A stretch of 64,000 nt of DNA, from the NCBI RefSeq assembly GCF_000006405.1, contig NW_003205853.1:155044-219043 (forward strand). The letters are read 5' to 3'. Source of the DNA: Perkinsus marinus ATCC 50983. Lineage: Eukaryota; Perkinsozoa; Perkinsida; Perkinsidae. Positions 46,363 to 57,031 of this stretch are shown here, one piece after another. How positions within the stretch are numbered: the stretch's first letter is position 1; each line of letters opens with the position of its first letter. Made by a program: the position numbers and the translations under genes. A model generated the notes under the pieces. The model made no database searches. It was given only the letters and a program-made list of their open reading frames with translations, and was not told the DNA's origin.

Positions 46363-48460
46363 CTACACATAACAACCACGACGCCCTACGTCGGCTTCGC
46401 TGAAATATCCCTCACATCCAGCATCAACCTCATCCCAGAGAGGCTGTCGCTGCTGCTGCTGACCGTGGCTCTCCAATGCATTAAGGGTGGCAATGAGCGC
46501 TAACGACGCCTGAGGGAATTCTGGTAGAGGGGGAGGGTCCGTCCCTGTCTACTTTCCATCTATCGGTCTTCTTGAGGTGATCGATGTCATTAAGACATTG
46601 TCTATGCCATAACGGTAGAGTATGATATCGAGTCCGACGTGCAATCTGAGTGGTCCACCAGAGGGCCGGTACGGCTCCACTGACCGCAGCTGATGAGAGT
46701 GACAGTATCACCGACCACCCCGGACGGAGGCCTTACACGAGGATTCCTTCACGGCCTTATTGACTTCCTCCTCTACCGCCATAACCAGGGAAGTATCGCT
46801 GGGAATTCGCAAAAGCTCCAAGCCCATGGAGAGCCGCACAAGATCAACCTAGGAGAAGTAGTGGGGGGAGTCTGAGTGTGGTCCGACAGGACCTACCACT
46901 TTCACTTGGCGGTCGAGTTGGTAGTTGTCGTGACGCGGCTGTGCTGATATCTCGAGACTGCGAGACACGTCGAGTTCCGATACGCTCCTCCTGACCGCTA
47001 CCGACAACTGAACAACATCACTATCACTAGCAACTAGAGGTTCTGCTACTTCGACGGTCTTGTCTGGCCACTGCTGGTGGGGATACTCTCGCGGTATTAA
47101 TTGAAGTCTTGAGAGAACACCAAGGGAGAATATCTGAGTGTATGTACACTAAAATGAGTCCAGAAGAAGGGCGTTACCGTGTTGGCTTTCATCCTGACAT
47201 CATCGTCCCTCACCAAATCATACAGGCACCATCGGGCGAGCTCTTTCAGGTCTTCACTCGTTATGGTTGTCAGCACCGCTGGAGGTAACTCTGGCTGTAA
47301 AGCCAGCAATGCTATGGTGTATCTGCAGGACGGGTCCACGAGACCCAGTCAGTGTTGGACCCCACAACAAGCGCCGCTTTCCATGAGCAGACAGAGAGGG
47401 ACGGGTCTCCGACTGAGGACGTATTGAAGACCTCCTCCTCCCTTTGACGGTTGATGCCTTCGTAGGGCTGACCGAACAGCTGAGGGCCGTCTGAATATCA
47501 AATTCAACACTGCAGACGACGAGTGGTCAGCCATACTGGGAGGAGCGAGACGTAAAGACCGGCAGCCGCACGTTGAGCCTTTTGGTACTTCCCCTCGGGG
47601 TCACTGCCAAATGACGTCATATTCAGCGTATCTCGGACCTGAGTCGTGATGGAGCTGAACTCAGTCAAAGACGACGACTGCCCACGTGTATTCCAATTGT
47701 CACCAACGCATGGCAGGCCGCGACACAAATGTCAGGGGTGAAAGCTGACAATAACGAATTCAGACTACGTCCAGGGAGGCGCTCACTTTCCCGTGGTCTG
47801 GATAGCGCAGTCGATGATGAGCCGAGAGCGTTGCCATTAGTAGTATAACTCCGTGCCCTGCTATAGAGGTCCAGGAGCCTTTCGGCAAATTTAGTAAGAA
47901 AAATATGGTACCTGACGGGACCTGCTGGAAACTCTACCATCATCCGTGGAATTTCACCTCTTCACTTGAGCGTTGCACTGTGAATGAGTAGCCATTATAT
48001 CGAGGACCTCCACGAGGTCCCATACCGTCATTCGAGACAAAAGCGGCCGCAAGTCCTCCTCAGGAGCGTCAGTATTGCCCGCGTCGTCAGTACTCACCTG
48101 GTAGAAAAACGATGCAGTTACTCACAGTTTTAGTTAGGCCTGACCATGAAGCCTTCGAGGGTTCGAGTCCATGCCACTTTAGAGGGGTCGTGATTTCTGC
48201 AGCAGCGCACTCGTCACGGTTCATTCAAGAGGGGAGCCTTACCTCGCAGTCATACTCTTGATTTTGTTCAGGAGCCGACTTATGAGTTCTCTATTGGTTA
48301 CGACTGTTGTATCTTCCACAGTTGGATTGAGTTGCTCTGAGCCGGCTTTCCGTGCCATAGAAGCGGCGCTTCGGTGAAGCAGGGGACGTCCTGTCCACCT
48401 CAAAAGTCCTCGAGCAGTGGTCATACAAAAGGAAACTCTAACAACCCGGTAGTTCGTTGA
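46363..48460 (-). CDS. Unidentified multi-exon gene, helical
   Basis: Exons on minus: TVEDTTVVTNRELISRLLNK then IKSMTAR (about 48320-48243); after a 145 nt intron STDDAGNTDAPEEDLRPLLS and MTVWDLVEVLDIMATHSQCN; then FAERLLDLYSRARSYTTNGN, EFSSITTQVRDTLNMTSFGS, RYTIALLALQPELPPAVLTT, SEDLKELARWCLYDLVRDDD and VDLVRLSMGLELLRIPSDTS. The last exon is SLALIATLNALESHGQQQQR then QPLWDEVDAGCEGYFSEADV, stop at 46363. The helix-rich, leucine-patterned sequence suggests an alpha-solenoid. No family named. Confidence 0.55.
48098..48242 (-). other. Intron carrying an antisense tRNA-like B-box
   Basis: The plus strand at about 48165-48180 reads gagggttcgagtccatgcc, a perfect B-box. Upstream, ttagttaggcctgacc resembles a degenerate A-box region. 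No acceptor-stem pairing is evident. Host: the gene ending at 46363. Confidence 0.6.
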
Positions 48461-48959
48461 CACTGCCAAGTTAGCAGTGGAAAGTTAGCGACTACACGTA
48501 ATTGTCTTCTTGCCGCTTTCTCTATGGCAAGGAGTCGGGTCGAAGACTAAACGGTGCGACTGGAGTCCGCAAGGAGCTGCGTGCATCCTGTTCGGCTACA
48601 CAACTGATTGTTGAGACCTGTTCGATCAGTAGTCTCCACTTCCTGTGAGATTCAGACTACACCAATTTCAACATCCGCGGTTTTGAGCCATCCGGAAGCC
48701 TCAAAGCTTCAAATTCAGCATTGACTGATACGTGTACTGATGTATTCAAACCATCTCAAATACCGAGAAGTTAGGACCTATTGGATGCTATGTTAGTTGC
48801 TTCCAAGTTCACTCGTAATGAGTTCAATCGGCATCCACTCGTGTGCCGATGTTGTCGACATACGCATGCGTGCTTTGTGCTTGCGTGCAGGGCCTATTTC
48901 ACAAGCTATCGCAAGGTGCAAAAATGATAATTTACGATTCGTAGAGTGCGTTACGATTT
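48461..48959. other. Intergenic with small terminal-inverted-repeat hairpin
   Basis: At about 48912-48970, caaggtgcaaaaat and attttcgcaccttg face each other over ~30 bp, abutting the start of the 48960 repeat. No gene seen. Confidence 0.5.
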
Positions 48960-49265
48960 TCGCACCTTGAAGCAGTAAGGCTCTCTGATAAGGTCACGAT
49001 ACGATTCGGAACGCCAGGGTTAGTTGAAGGACAATGAGGAGCCTTAGTAAGGCTGCCTTACCTTGGGGCACCGACGACTCTAACGTGCACTTCCGCACGT
49101 GAGGTGATTCTGTAACGGCATTTTTGGGCCCCCACCTTCCATACGATCATTCAGGATCTTATAGAAGGTAACTCTGTAAGTATCTTATAGCACCCTACGC
49201 TCCTTACCTCGGCTTTCTTATTCCTTCGCTCCGCTGAGATTCACTGCCCAATGTGGTTCCTGCGT
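48960..49265. repeat. ~305 bp dispersed repeat, copy 1
   Basis: Near-identical to 52398-52705, including gcagtaaggctctctgataa, ggcaccgacgactctaa and tttttgggcccc. Ends near caatgtggttcctg. No coding content. Confidence 0.93.
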
Positions 49266-49429
49266 GTGATGCTCAAGAACACGTTGCCATGTCAAGTGCT
49301 TGACGCACCTCTTACTCTCTAGTGGTCTCAATATTGAGTTCAAGTCAAGGTCTTCGGCTGATACTGGTGTTAAGTTAACACTTGTGACATGTTTCAACCC
49401 AATACATGATGTCGTTGAATAACCCAATA

Positions 49430-49500
49430 TCGACGTTCCAAGGAATCGAACCCTAGTTAACCTCCTGATGACCAGTCACCCGGGTTAACCACTCCACTAC
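49430..49500 (-). other. tRNA-like sequence / degenerate tRNA
   Basis: The minus strand reads gtagtggagtggttaacccg (D-arm-like A-box) and, at normal spacing, agggttcgattcc (B-box). The anticodon arm does not fold convincingly, so this is probably a tRNA pseudogene or SINE head. Confidence 0.55.
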
Positions 49501-49830
49501 ATTCTCTTGTAATCTCACAATCTCGCTACGGTTGCCTTTGAAGGCTTAGTATTTTCGTGGTGCGTGACGAAGAATACGTGTAGGGCGACGAAATCAAGAC
49601 AGTTATCTTATCTTCGTCAAACTTTCAGTGCAGTGGAACTCAAACAGCATTCGTATGGAAAGGTGACGCTCTGGATCGAGCCGTCAGTGATTGTTGTGAT
49701 ATCGACTAGAGATGAGTCCACTGCAATGACTACGCGGAGCAGCGGATATTCGCCAGATGGCAGCTGCCGGCTTGTGCCGGCTTACGCTGGAGATAGCTCT
49801 GGAAACCAATCGAGAGTGTAGTTGATATTA

Positions 49831-50166
49831 TCAGCCTGATAGAGTTTTCACTGAGACCATATCGATAATCACGAATGAGACGAGTCTTTGTAGTACTACG
49901 TCAGATGAAGCATCTGGGGACGTCGCGTCCCGGACGCGGGCAACTGGAAAGATGTTATTGGGTGTAGCGATGATAGTTTCACATTCCAACGAATTGCTCG
50001 TAAGATATATTTTTCCATGAACTATAATACTTGTATGAAACACAAGCGGTGGACTTCTGGAGTATAAGTCATTCGCGAGGCGAAGATGAGTTGATAGTTC
50101 GGAAATAAAGTAAAAAGTGAGTCGCCAGCTCAGCTGGTCCAACATCATCACAACATCTGATGTCAA
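49831..50166 (-). CDS. Possible small protein, unidentified
   Basis: Single ORF of 111 codons (MTSDVVMMLDQLSWRLTFYF ...). No signal peptide, domain or family seen. It could be chance, but the stretch is otherwise gene-free and lies downstream of the subtilisin gene on the same strand. Confidence 0.25.
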   Translation of the reverse strand: MTSDVVMMLDQLSWRLTFYFISELSTHLRLANDLYSRSPPLVFHTSIIVHGKIYLTSNSLECETIIATPNNIFPVARVRDATSPDASSDVVLQRLVSFVIIDMVSVKTLSG

Positions 50167-50335
50167 ATCACATACTCATATTATGAGTCATTATTAATAA
50201 TTTATACGCGGATTGAAAATAGATCACGGAAAGTCTACGGATCTTCGCAGACTTTTCCGCAAAGTCGGGAAAGGTCCGACTGACTCGGGGGTAAGTCGGT
50301 AATCATTGAGACCAAATCTTGATGAGAGCAATCTT

Positions 50336-51340
50336 CTACTTTTTAAGTACTTCTCGTACAGCCGCCTCAGCATTGACGCGGCCGAAAGCGAGAAACTTCT
50401 CCCCTTCGCTATCTATCACACCTCGCGTGGCCGTATTCTTGATGATATTTCGAATATAAGCTGGGGTCAGTTTAGCATGCTGAGAAGGTTCAAGACTATA
50501 GAGTGCTCCGGCCATACCTGCTATGATGGCCGCGGCCCCTGAGGTACCTGTACCCTTACTATACTTTCCAGTAGTAGTAGTTGCCAGTATTTGGTAGCCA
50601 GGAGCGGCGATGTCAACAGCTGAACCAAAATTGCTCTCGTCGTCCAGCTGCATTCTTGTACCATTTGTCGCAGCCACACATATAACACCGTCCGAATAGG
50701 GTCCGCGGAGGGAACAAGGAAAGTATTCTTCTATGTCCAGATCTAAGTGGTCATTTCCTGCCGCCACAACAACTAGCATGCCAGCTGACACTGCTTCGAG
50801 AATCTTCTTCAACTCTGATTGATAGTAAGTTTTGGAGCCTTGCCCACACACAATTACCTTCACATCTGGCCTCTTAGAAATGAGGTAGGTGAAAGCATCA
50901 GTCATGGCTCTGGAAGACGGCTTGTCGCCTACATAGATAGGCATGACACGGAGATGGTCGGCAATACCCGCGATACCAATTTTGTTATTCCTGATAGCAC
51001 CGAGAATGCCAGCCATCATAGTTCCATGCGGTCCTCGAGGATGGGTATCGGCATTCTTATCAATAACGTTATAGCCCTCAGTGACGACCCCTTGCAAGTC
51101 GGGATGATCGGCTTGCACGCCATCGTCGATAACGGCGATGGTTACAGGTGTCCTCTGTGAAGTAGAGTCGAGGATGTTCCAAGCCTTTGGTACAGAAATG
51201 GCCTTCAGATAAGCCTTCTGTAGGGGATAGTCTTCATCGTTCGGATCGCCGATTGGGTCAAGACCACGGAAATGGTCCGAGCCGACCACTGCAACTACGA
51301 CGTAGATGAGGCCGTACAGAACGAAATAGAATGTAGCCAT
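50336..51340 (-). CDS. Secreted subtilisin-like serine protease (S8)
   Basis: Single-exon gene of 334 codons; ATG 51340 gives the signal-peptide-like MATFYFVLYGLIYVVVAVVG, preferred over ATG 51445, whose 35-codon extension precedes it. Catalytic Asp is in TIAVIDDGVQADHPD (about residue 70), His in RGPHGTMMAGILG (about 105), oxyanion Asn in VVAAGNDH (about 195) and Ser in GTGTSGAAAIIAG (about 275). The usual GTSMAAP reads GTSGAAA. There is little or no propeptide (~40 residues between the signal and the domain). Such proteases are abundant in Perkinsus; an extracellular role is inference. Confidence 0.92.
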   Translation of the reverse strand: MATFYFVLYGLIYVVVAVVGSDHFRGLDPIGDPNDEDYPLQKAYLKAISVPKAWNILDSTSQRTPVTIAVIDDGVQADHPDLQGVVTEGYNVIDKNADTHPRGPHGTMMAGILGAIRNNKIGIAGIADHLRVMPIYVGDKPSSRAMTDAFTYLISKRPDVKVIVCGQGSKTYYQSELKKILEAVSAGMLVVVAAGNDHLDLDIEEYFPCSLRGPYSDGVICVAATNGTRMQLDDESNFGSAVDIAAPGYQILATTTTGKYSKGTGTSGAAAIIAGMAGALYSLEPSQHAKLTPAYIRNIIKNTATRGVIDSEGEKFLAFGRVNAEAAVREVLKK

Positions 51341-51359
51341 AACGACTCTCGTTGATGAA

Positions 51360-51480
51360 GAAGTAAGCGGGGCGATATGACGTGACGTCGCGTCACACGA
51401 CGTACACGCGACTCGCGTGTTGACGTGAAGGTCCTTCCGTGTCACGGAAGGACCTGATTCACGTGACGTGAATCACGTCA
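51360..51480. promoter_or_regulatory. Palindrome cluster upstream of the subtilisin gene
   Basis: Immediately 5' of the protease ATG: aggtccttccgtg/cacggaaggacct (51429-51455, 13 bp arms, 1 nt loop), gattcacgt/acgtgaatc (51456-51474), and several tgacgt/gacgtc half-sites around 51375-51425. May be a transcription-factor site cluster or foldback DNA; function is inferred from position only. Confidence 0.5.
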
Positions 51481-51854
51481 TCCGGACCCACTGTAACTCA
51501 CAGTCTGTAAGGATACTCCACTCTCCGCTCCGCTCTTTGTGGTGACTCACTCGGGAACGCCCACTAGGAACACAAGACTCACTAAGGACTGCTGGTACGG
51601 TATCAGTCGAGACGGGACTGATGAAGGCGGTAGCAGTGTGCACAGAACTAGAATGCACATGCGTACGCCACAGCTAATATCGATCAGAGACTTATATGTG
51701 CGTCGCTCCGCTGGACTCCACTACCCACTACACCCTTCGTGAACGCCGTCAACGTCCATAGCGTGATGGATACATCGCATTTAATTAGCTCACGATAATA
51801 TTCAAGGGCATCACATACTTATCCTTCTTCTCGTCGCGTTGTTAGTATTGTTGG

Positions 51855-52050
51855 AAGTTCCTTGCGCGGGCCTTGGAGTTCTGTTTGTGCTGTGCACAAA
51901 GACAAGCACCAGACCAACGTATCTTCGTTGAAACTGCCACAAGATACTCGGCATGAAAGACGAACTAATTAACTACGTACTTCTCTGCTCATTCATCTCA
52001 TGGCTCTTGCTCTAAACAGGCTCCAGCTTGGAACCCCAAGGCCCGCGCAA
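51855..52050. repeat. ~195 bp segment with 20 bp inverted termini
   Basis: ttgcgcgggccttggagttc at the left (about 51863) faces gaaccccaaggcccgcgcaa at the right (about 52030) with one mismatch. Could be another small non-autonomous element. Followed by GC-rich DNA with further small palindromes to 52230. Confidence 0.65.
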
Positions 52051-52397
52051 CAGCACATCACGGGAGTGGGGGGACTTGATGGGACCCGTCAGACGGGTGG
52101 TGTTCGCGCACTCCCCGCCGCTCGGCCCGTCCAAGCTCGGCAACGGCTCACTCGGCTCGACTCGCGAGATTTAGGCGAGCCGGGAGTCCCGGCTCGGGAC
52201 TCGGCAGTACTACTGCCGCAGTAGACAGTAGAGTCTTCAATACTCTGAGAGTGGTCTCGCGTTCTCCCTTAGAGATTGAGTTCTGCCAGCGTGAAGGAAA
52301 TAACCCTCGGTGTCCTATGTTGAACTTGAGAATGCGACTCTCGGAGATTCTATGTCGAAATTATCAGCTGAATAGTATATCGAGTAAACGTAAAGTG

Positions 52398-52705
52398 CTG
52401 CACCTTAAAGCAGTAAGGCTCTCTGATAAGGTCACGATACGATTCGGAACGCCAGGGTTAGCTGAAGGACAATGAGGAGCCTTAGTAAGGCTGCCTTACC
52501 TTGGGGCACCGACGACTCTAATGTGCACTTCCTCACGTGAGGTGATTCTATAACGGCATTTTTGGGCCCCTACCTTCCATACGATCATTCAGGACCTTAT
52601 ATAAGGTAACTCTGTAAGTATCTTATAGCACCTTACGCTCCTTACCTCGGCTTTCTTATTCCTCCGCTCCGCGGAGATTTACTGCCCAATGTGGTTCCTG
52701 TGCGG
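52398..52705. repeat. ~305 bp dispersed repeat, copy 2
   Basis: Same orientation as 48960-49265, with only scattered substitutions. Followed at once by cggttcaaacccgg, a T-arm-like palindrome, suggesting a tRNA-derived tail. Confidence 0.93.
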
Positions 52706-53488
52706 CGGTTCAAACCCGGTGCAATGGTTTTGACTCTATCACCGATTTTTGCTACTTTCTACTGATAGGAAGTACTTCAGACGTATATGTACTCGCCATA
52801 TTCTGTTGGCTCCTTCTTATGATAGGAAGTAGCACTCTTCCTATCTTGGTGTCTCCTCTCTAGTCGATTGTGGCCAATACTATTCTGTTCCATTGGGGAC
52901 TGATGTTGAATAGACTTGCTATATGCAGCCTCAGCTTCATTTCCATCGGTGAGGGTTGATGATAGTATCCTCAGCAATGTCTTGATCTAGTTACCCTGTC
53001 TACCAATAGTTACGGAAAGGGTGTTTTTTGGCAAACTCGTGAGGAATTTCATCGGTGTCCAAGTCGGTGATGAATGAGATCCTTGTGCGACTCTGACAAA
53101 TTCATTGATGAATCAGTGAGTGGACTTTCAGTCAGTTATGTGAAACGTGACGGAGTATATGACCGTTTTGCGAGCTCCCGAAGAGGTTCCCTGTCAAACT
53201 TTCCTCATAAGCAGTTCAACGAAATCAGCACGAAGTCTCGATCATAGCAAGTCTCCTCACACTGACAGAGAGGTATGCCACGCATCCTTCCTCCTCGCCG
53301 AAGGGTGGTGGCCAGTACAGACCGACTCTATCTGGCGTTTGTATATGGTGCAACTTTGTCAGTGAGGCATCAGATTCTTGGCTGGCTCGCTCTTTCTCTT
53401 TTCCTCTGCGAACTCATTATTCCAGACTTGCATCTCCCTCACATGTGAGTGGTCGGAGAGTTTACTCAAAATCAGCTTGATCACCAGC
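52706..53488. other. Intergenic, short inverted motifs only
   Basis: gataggaagt occurs twice and cttcctatc once near 52760-52845. No gene recognised; the plus-strand frame running into 53489 is treated as 5' flank. Confidence 0.4.
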
Positions 53489-55731
53489 ATGCCATGTCTA
53501 TTGCCCACTACGCGCACGAGAGTCGCAATGTACGCAGCATTGTTCATTCTTGCATTTATAGCGGCAATCGGTACTCTCAAAGTGATCCCAGTGAGTCTGT
53601 TCTATCAAGAGGATCAATACCCCCACGTCTGTAGGTCTCCATCGATCGCGTTACGTCACATCTCCCTGTACTGCAGTACCCTACCCAACGAGGTGAGTCG
53701 ATCGAATTAATAAACTTTTACAATCTCAAATTCAGCAAGTGAAAGAACGAACTAGATAGGTGAGATTTGATTATCGTTGAGTGAGAGGAGTTTCCACGGA
53801 ATGAAAGTTCAAATTCGAAATGAGATTTATGAATTCGGAAACAAAAGTTCAAATTCGTCGAACACAACACCAACTTCGAGCAATGAAAGCTGTTGCTATC
53901 GACCACTTCTACAGCCAGTCTTCTATATTAGACCCGGAGAGTTCTTCCCACCGTATATCCTAGTACTCGCAGCACCCTGTGCTCCATCAGATCCCGAGCC
54001 CAAGGAGCCAGAGCTCGGCCCTGTGGTGGCGATGACGAATTCAGGAAATCTAGACTTCGCTATGAACTGGCTCAACTCCCTCCGGAGAGTGGGCGTACGC
54101 GACTGGCTTATATTCGCTACTGATGATCGAACGGCTCGGCAACTCCAGAGAAAAGTTGAGTCGGCCGATGTCGAAAAGATACGTCGAATGCCGGAGTCTC
54201 TGTATAGTGGGAAGGACGATAAGAAACACCATCAATATAGGAGCGCTGGGTGGACCAAGATGATGCATTCTGTGCCTCGTCTACTCCGCTGGCTTCTTTT
54301 TGAAGAAATAAAAGGGGCAGTTCTTTACAGCGATACCGATATCGTCTGGCTCGAACACCCATATTCGGCTTTCCCAGAAAACACTCGAGCGTAGCATTCT
54401 GGAGACTATCACGTGGTCGACTTGATGCATGCCAGGTTCGATCTAGTGGCATCAGTTGATGGTAGGGTGTTCGAGAACGATCCCACTGAGTGTCCAGAGG
54501 CCGACAGTTTCTGTGGGGGCCTCATGTATTTGCAAAGAAATGACCGAGTTGCCAAGTTGCTCGATAATTGGGATAAGGAGATTGCGAAATCGGTAAACGC
54601 CGGCGTAGGCCTCGCTGATTCGTTCGAACCAGAGCCATCTCTATGAGTTACAGACTCGTTATCGGCCTCGTTTAGGATCCCTAGTGTGCTCGATTTGTTA
54701 TCGACGATAATCGTCGATTTTGATCCTATCTAAGCATACCTTCACAAATTGAAAAACGAGTCCCACATCCCACCTCGCCAAGCTAGTCGGGATCGGGAAA
54801 ATGTCAACTGTCAAGCCTTGTCTAGCACTATTTGCTCTTTTCGGCAGCGGGTAGCACTGACGAACTTCGTAACTACATGTACAGCATTTTCAAGTCAAAT
54901 TATCTTTTTACCGATAAGTTAAATTTTTTACCCATTTGGTTAATGTTTGACCTCTTTCGTTAACATTTTACCCATGGTTTTAATAAATTAAACTCGTAAA
55001 CTTTCAAATAAACCGGGTATTGATTCTGTGGGTGCTTTATTGAAGCCATTTGTAACATGTCAACGAAAAAGGTAAAACTATAATCAAATGGGCGAGACAT
55101 TAAATTTGTTGGTAAGAAATTAGTTTGACCTGGAAATGCTGAGGAACTTAACTCTGGCACGGTACGATATAATCGTCTGAGGAAATCTACCATCATCGTT
55201 ATCATCATTCGTCTCTATCGCGTTCTGTGCATCCGGCAGAAGGCGTGTATCGTGGTACACGATTCGCATAGGGGATGTCATCTCAGTGTCCTGTACAGCC
55301 TTCGTAACCGGTTCGAGTCCTCTCGGACTCCCGTTTGCTGATGGGCCTACGAAGTTGCCCCGAACTCTCCAGAGAATTTCACACGAATACTTTTTGAGGG
55401 CGAGCAGCCAATCGCACACATCTCTCCTTCATTTCAGACTGACGGGAAGAATCAACCTGCTTATAACTCTGCTATCTCGAAGACTCGGCAGAGTGCTGGC
55501 TTGAAAGTGCACACCCTCGACTGCGCGGCGTACGTGAATGGCTGGCGAGCTTTCTGTCCGGAAATCGCCTCCCGAAAGGAAAAATTCACATGCAAATTCG
55601 ACTGGAGTAGTTATCAAAATCGGAGCCCAGTGATGATACATGCAACGTACACTGTTGGGAAGGAATTGAAGATTGAGCGATTGAAGAAACTCGGTTTGTG
55701 GAACCCGTACACTATGCTGATGTTGTGTTGA
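53489..55731 (+). CDS. Type II membrane glycosyltransferase (nucleotide-diphospho-sugar transferase), with in-frame stop
   Basis: Golgi-type glycosyltransferase of the PF03407-like fold (inference). Start 53489, MPCLLPTTRTRVAMYAALFI then a signal anchor LAFIAAIGTLKVIP. The catalytic part (53990-54390) has VVAMTNSGNLDFAMNWLNSL, RSAGWTKMMHSVPRLLRWLL and the DxD motif AVLYSDTDIVWLEHP. Then a TAG at 54392-54394 interrupts the same frame, which resumes as DLMHARFDLVASVDGR and SFCGGLMYLQRNDRVAKLL to 54646. An exon at 55501-55731 supplies the conserved C-terminus (PVMIHATYTVGKELKIERLK). The ~850 bp between holds AT-rich repeats and a tRNA-like B-box and may be an intron. Either a recent pseudogene, a sequence error or a missed micro-intron. 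Confidence 0.7.
54830..55130. repeat. AT-rich degenerate tandem repeat
   Basis: Several ~22-25 bp units around tttacccatttggttaa (about 54905-54985). Lies in the probable long intron of the glycosyltransferase gene. Confidence 0.6.
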
Positions 55732-55821
55732 ACGCAGTTCAGTGAGGAGCAGCTTGCGCGGTACACGCATTTCATACAGCATGGAATGTGATGAGTTCTC
55801 TCTCTTATCTTAGCGGTATGG

Positions 55822-56181
55822 ATGATAGAGTTCAGAGGACTGCTAACGTATCGTTACGAGCAGGCGCACGATCATTTCCCCTCCTACAAGTCTGCGGTAC
55901 TTAGTACCGTAGAATACTGCTTCACCGGGCTAGGGGTTGGCACTTGCATGAGAAGTTCGGGTTTTGGCTTGATCAGGAATGAAGACGTAACGTTTCAGTT
56001 ATCCGCCGCGAAATCAATCAGCTGGGCGCGCGCTACTTTTAGTGACACAATCTGGAAGTCCCAGGACTCGTCAGCTTGCACAACCTTGTCAACCCTCAAC
56101 GTTGAGAATGTTACCGTGATACCGTCCATTTTACCGTGGTGGGGTATTCCGCTCTCTGAAGACTGGTGCTTGACGCCATAG
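55822..56181 (+). CDS. Possible protein-coding ORF, unidentified
   Basis: 119 codons, IEFRGLLTYRYEQAHDHFPS then YKSAVLSTVEYCFTGLGVG. Codon content looks plausible and it follows the glycosyltransferase on the same strand, so it could be a further exon region. No family recognised. Confidence 0.3.
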   Translation: MIEFRGLLTYRYEQAHDHFPSYKSAVLSTVEYCFTGLGVGTCMRSSGFGLIRNEDVTFQLSAAKSISWARATFSDTIWKSQDSSACTTLSTLNVENVTVIPSILPWWGIPLSEDWCLTP

Positions 56182-57031
56182 CAGCAGTCCAGACACGAGG
56201 ACCACCTCGACTAGCTCAGGACCTTGGTTCGATTCGGTGAGTGCCAGCCGGCCTAAGAGCGATCTAAGCGAGTAATGCTGCGGTCGACGAGAAGTCTGAC
56301 AGCAGATAATTGGACCTAGTTCGCTGTATGAGATTGCTGGTTGTTTGGTATACAATGTTATGCGATAACTTGCTTTCTCATAGGACTTCACAAACACATT
56401 TCAGCACAAGGCTTGGAAGAATACTTTGTTATTTTGAAGATCTCCTACGTCGGTTTTGAGCGGGTTGTTATTCATTGAACGGGCTATGCAAAACTGATGC
56501 CCAAATTAAGAAGGGGAGTCGACTGGTGATGGACTCGCGTATGTGGCATGCATGCAGTAGTGAGTCTCGTCGCTCCCCTGTATGCGTAGATGCGGCTCGC
56601 TGACTGGAGCTTATTACACTTGAATGATAGATCTCATTTGCACCAATTCCTGGTGCATTGCATCTCCCATATGGTTAATAGTAATTCCCCCTTAGTGCAA
56701 GACGTATATCTATCAGACCATATGAGCATGCGCGTTCTCAATTCACCTCCCCCTTCATTTACTGGGGACTCCCCAGTGGGGAGCGTGATGAGTGGTAAAC
56801 GTGTACAGCAGCACGCAACAGCTGCAGGACAGCGTGCTGGGCCCACTTAGGTTTTCCACGTGTTCCGTATCGGAAATGTACATAAGTTCCTCCCCATCTG
56901 GAGGGATGTAAACGTACGCGCTCCTATAAGCAGTTGTTTCCTATGAGTAACGACCCTCGCGAATAATGTTTAATGTCATCCAGTTGAAGTTGGGTTAGTA
57001 CTGTTCCAACGATTACATCAGTAGTTACATC
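56182..57031. other. Intergenic; tRNA-like B-box, no gene
   Basis: At about 56212-56240 tagctcagg is followed closely by ttggttcgattc, like A- and B-box fragments. Other frames are unconvincing. Confidence 0.4.

Noticed and set aside
49430-49500. Functional tRNA-Met or tRNA-Asp
   Set aside because: A- and B-boxes are present, but no 7-nt anticodon loop closed by a 5 bp stem could be drawn.
52000-52224. Plus-strand ORF of 74 codons
   Set aside because: GC-rich palindromic DNA overlapping an inverted-repeat element; low-complexity translation with no signal.
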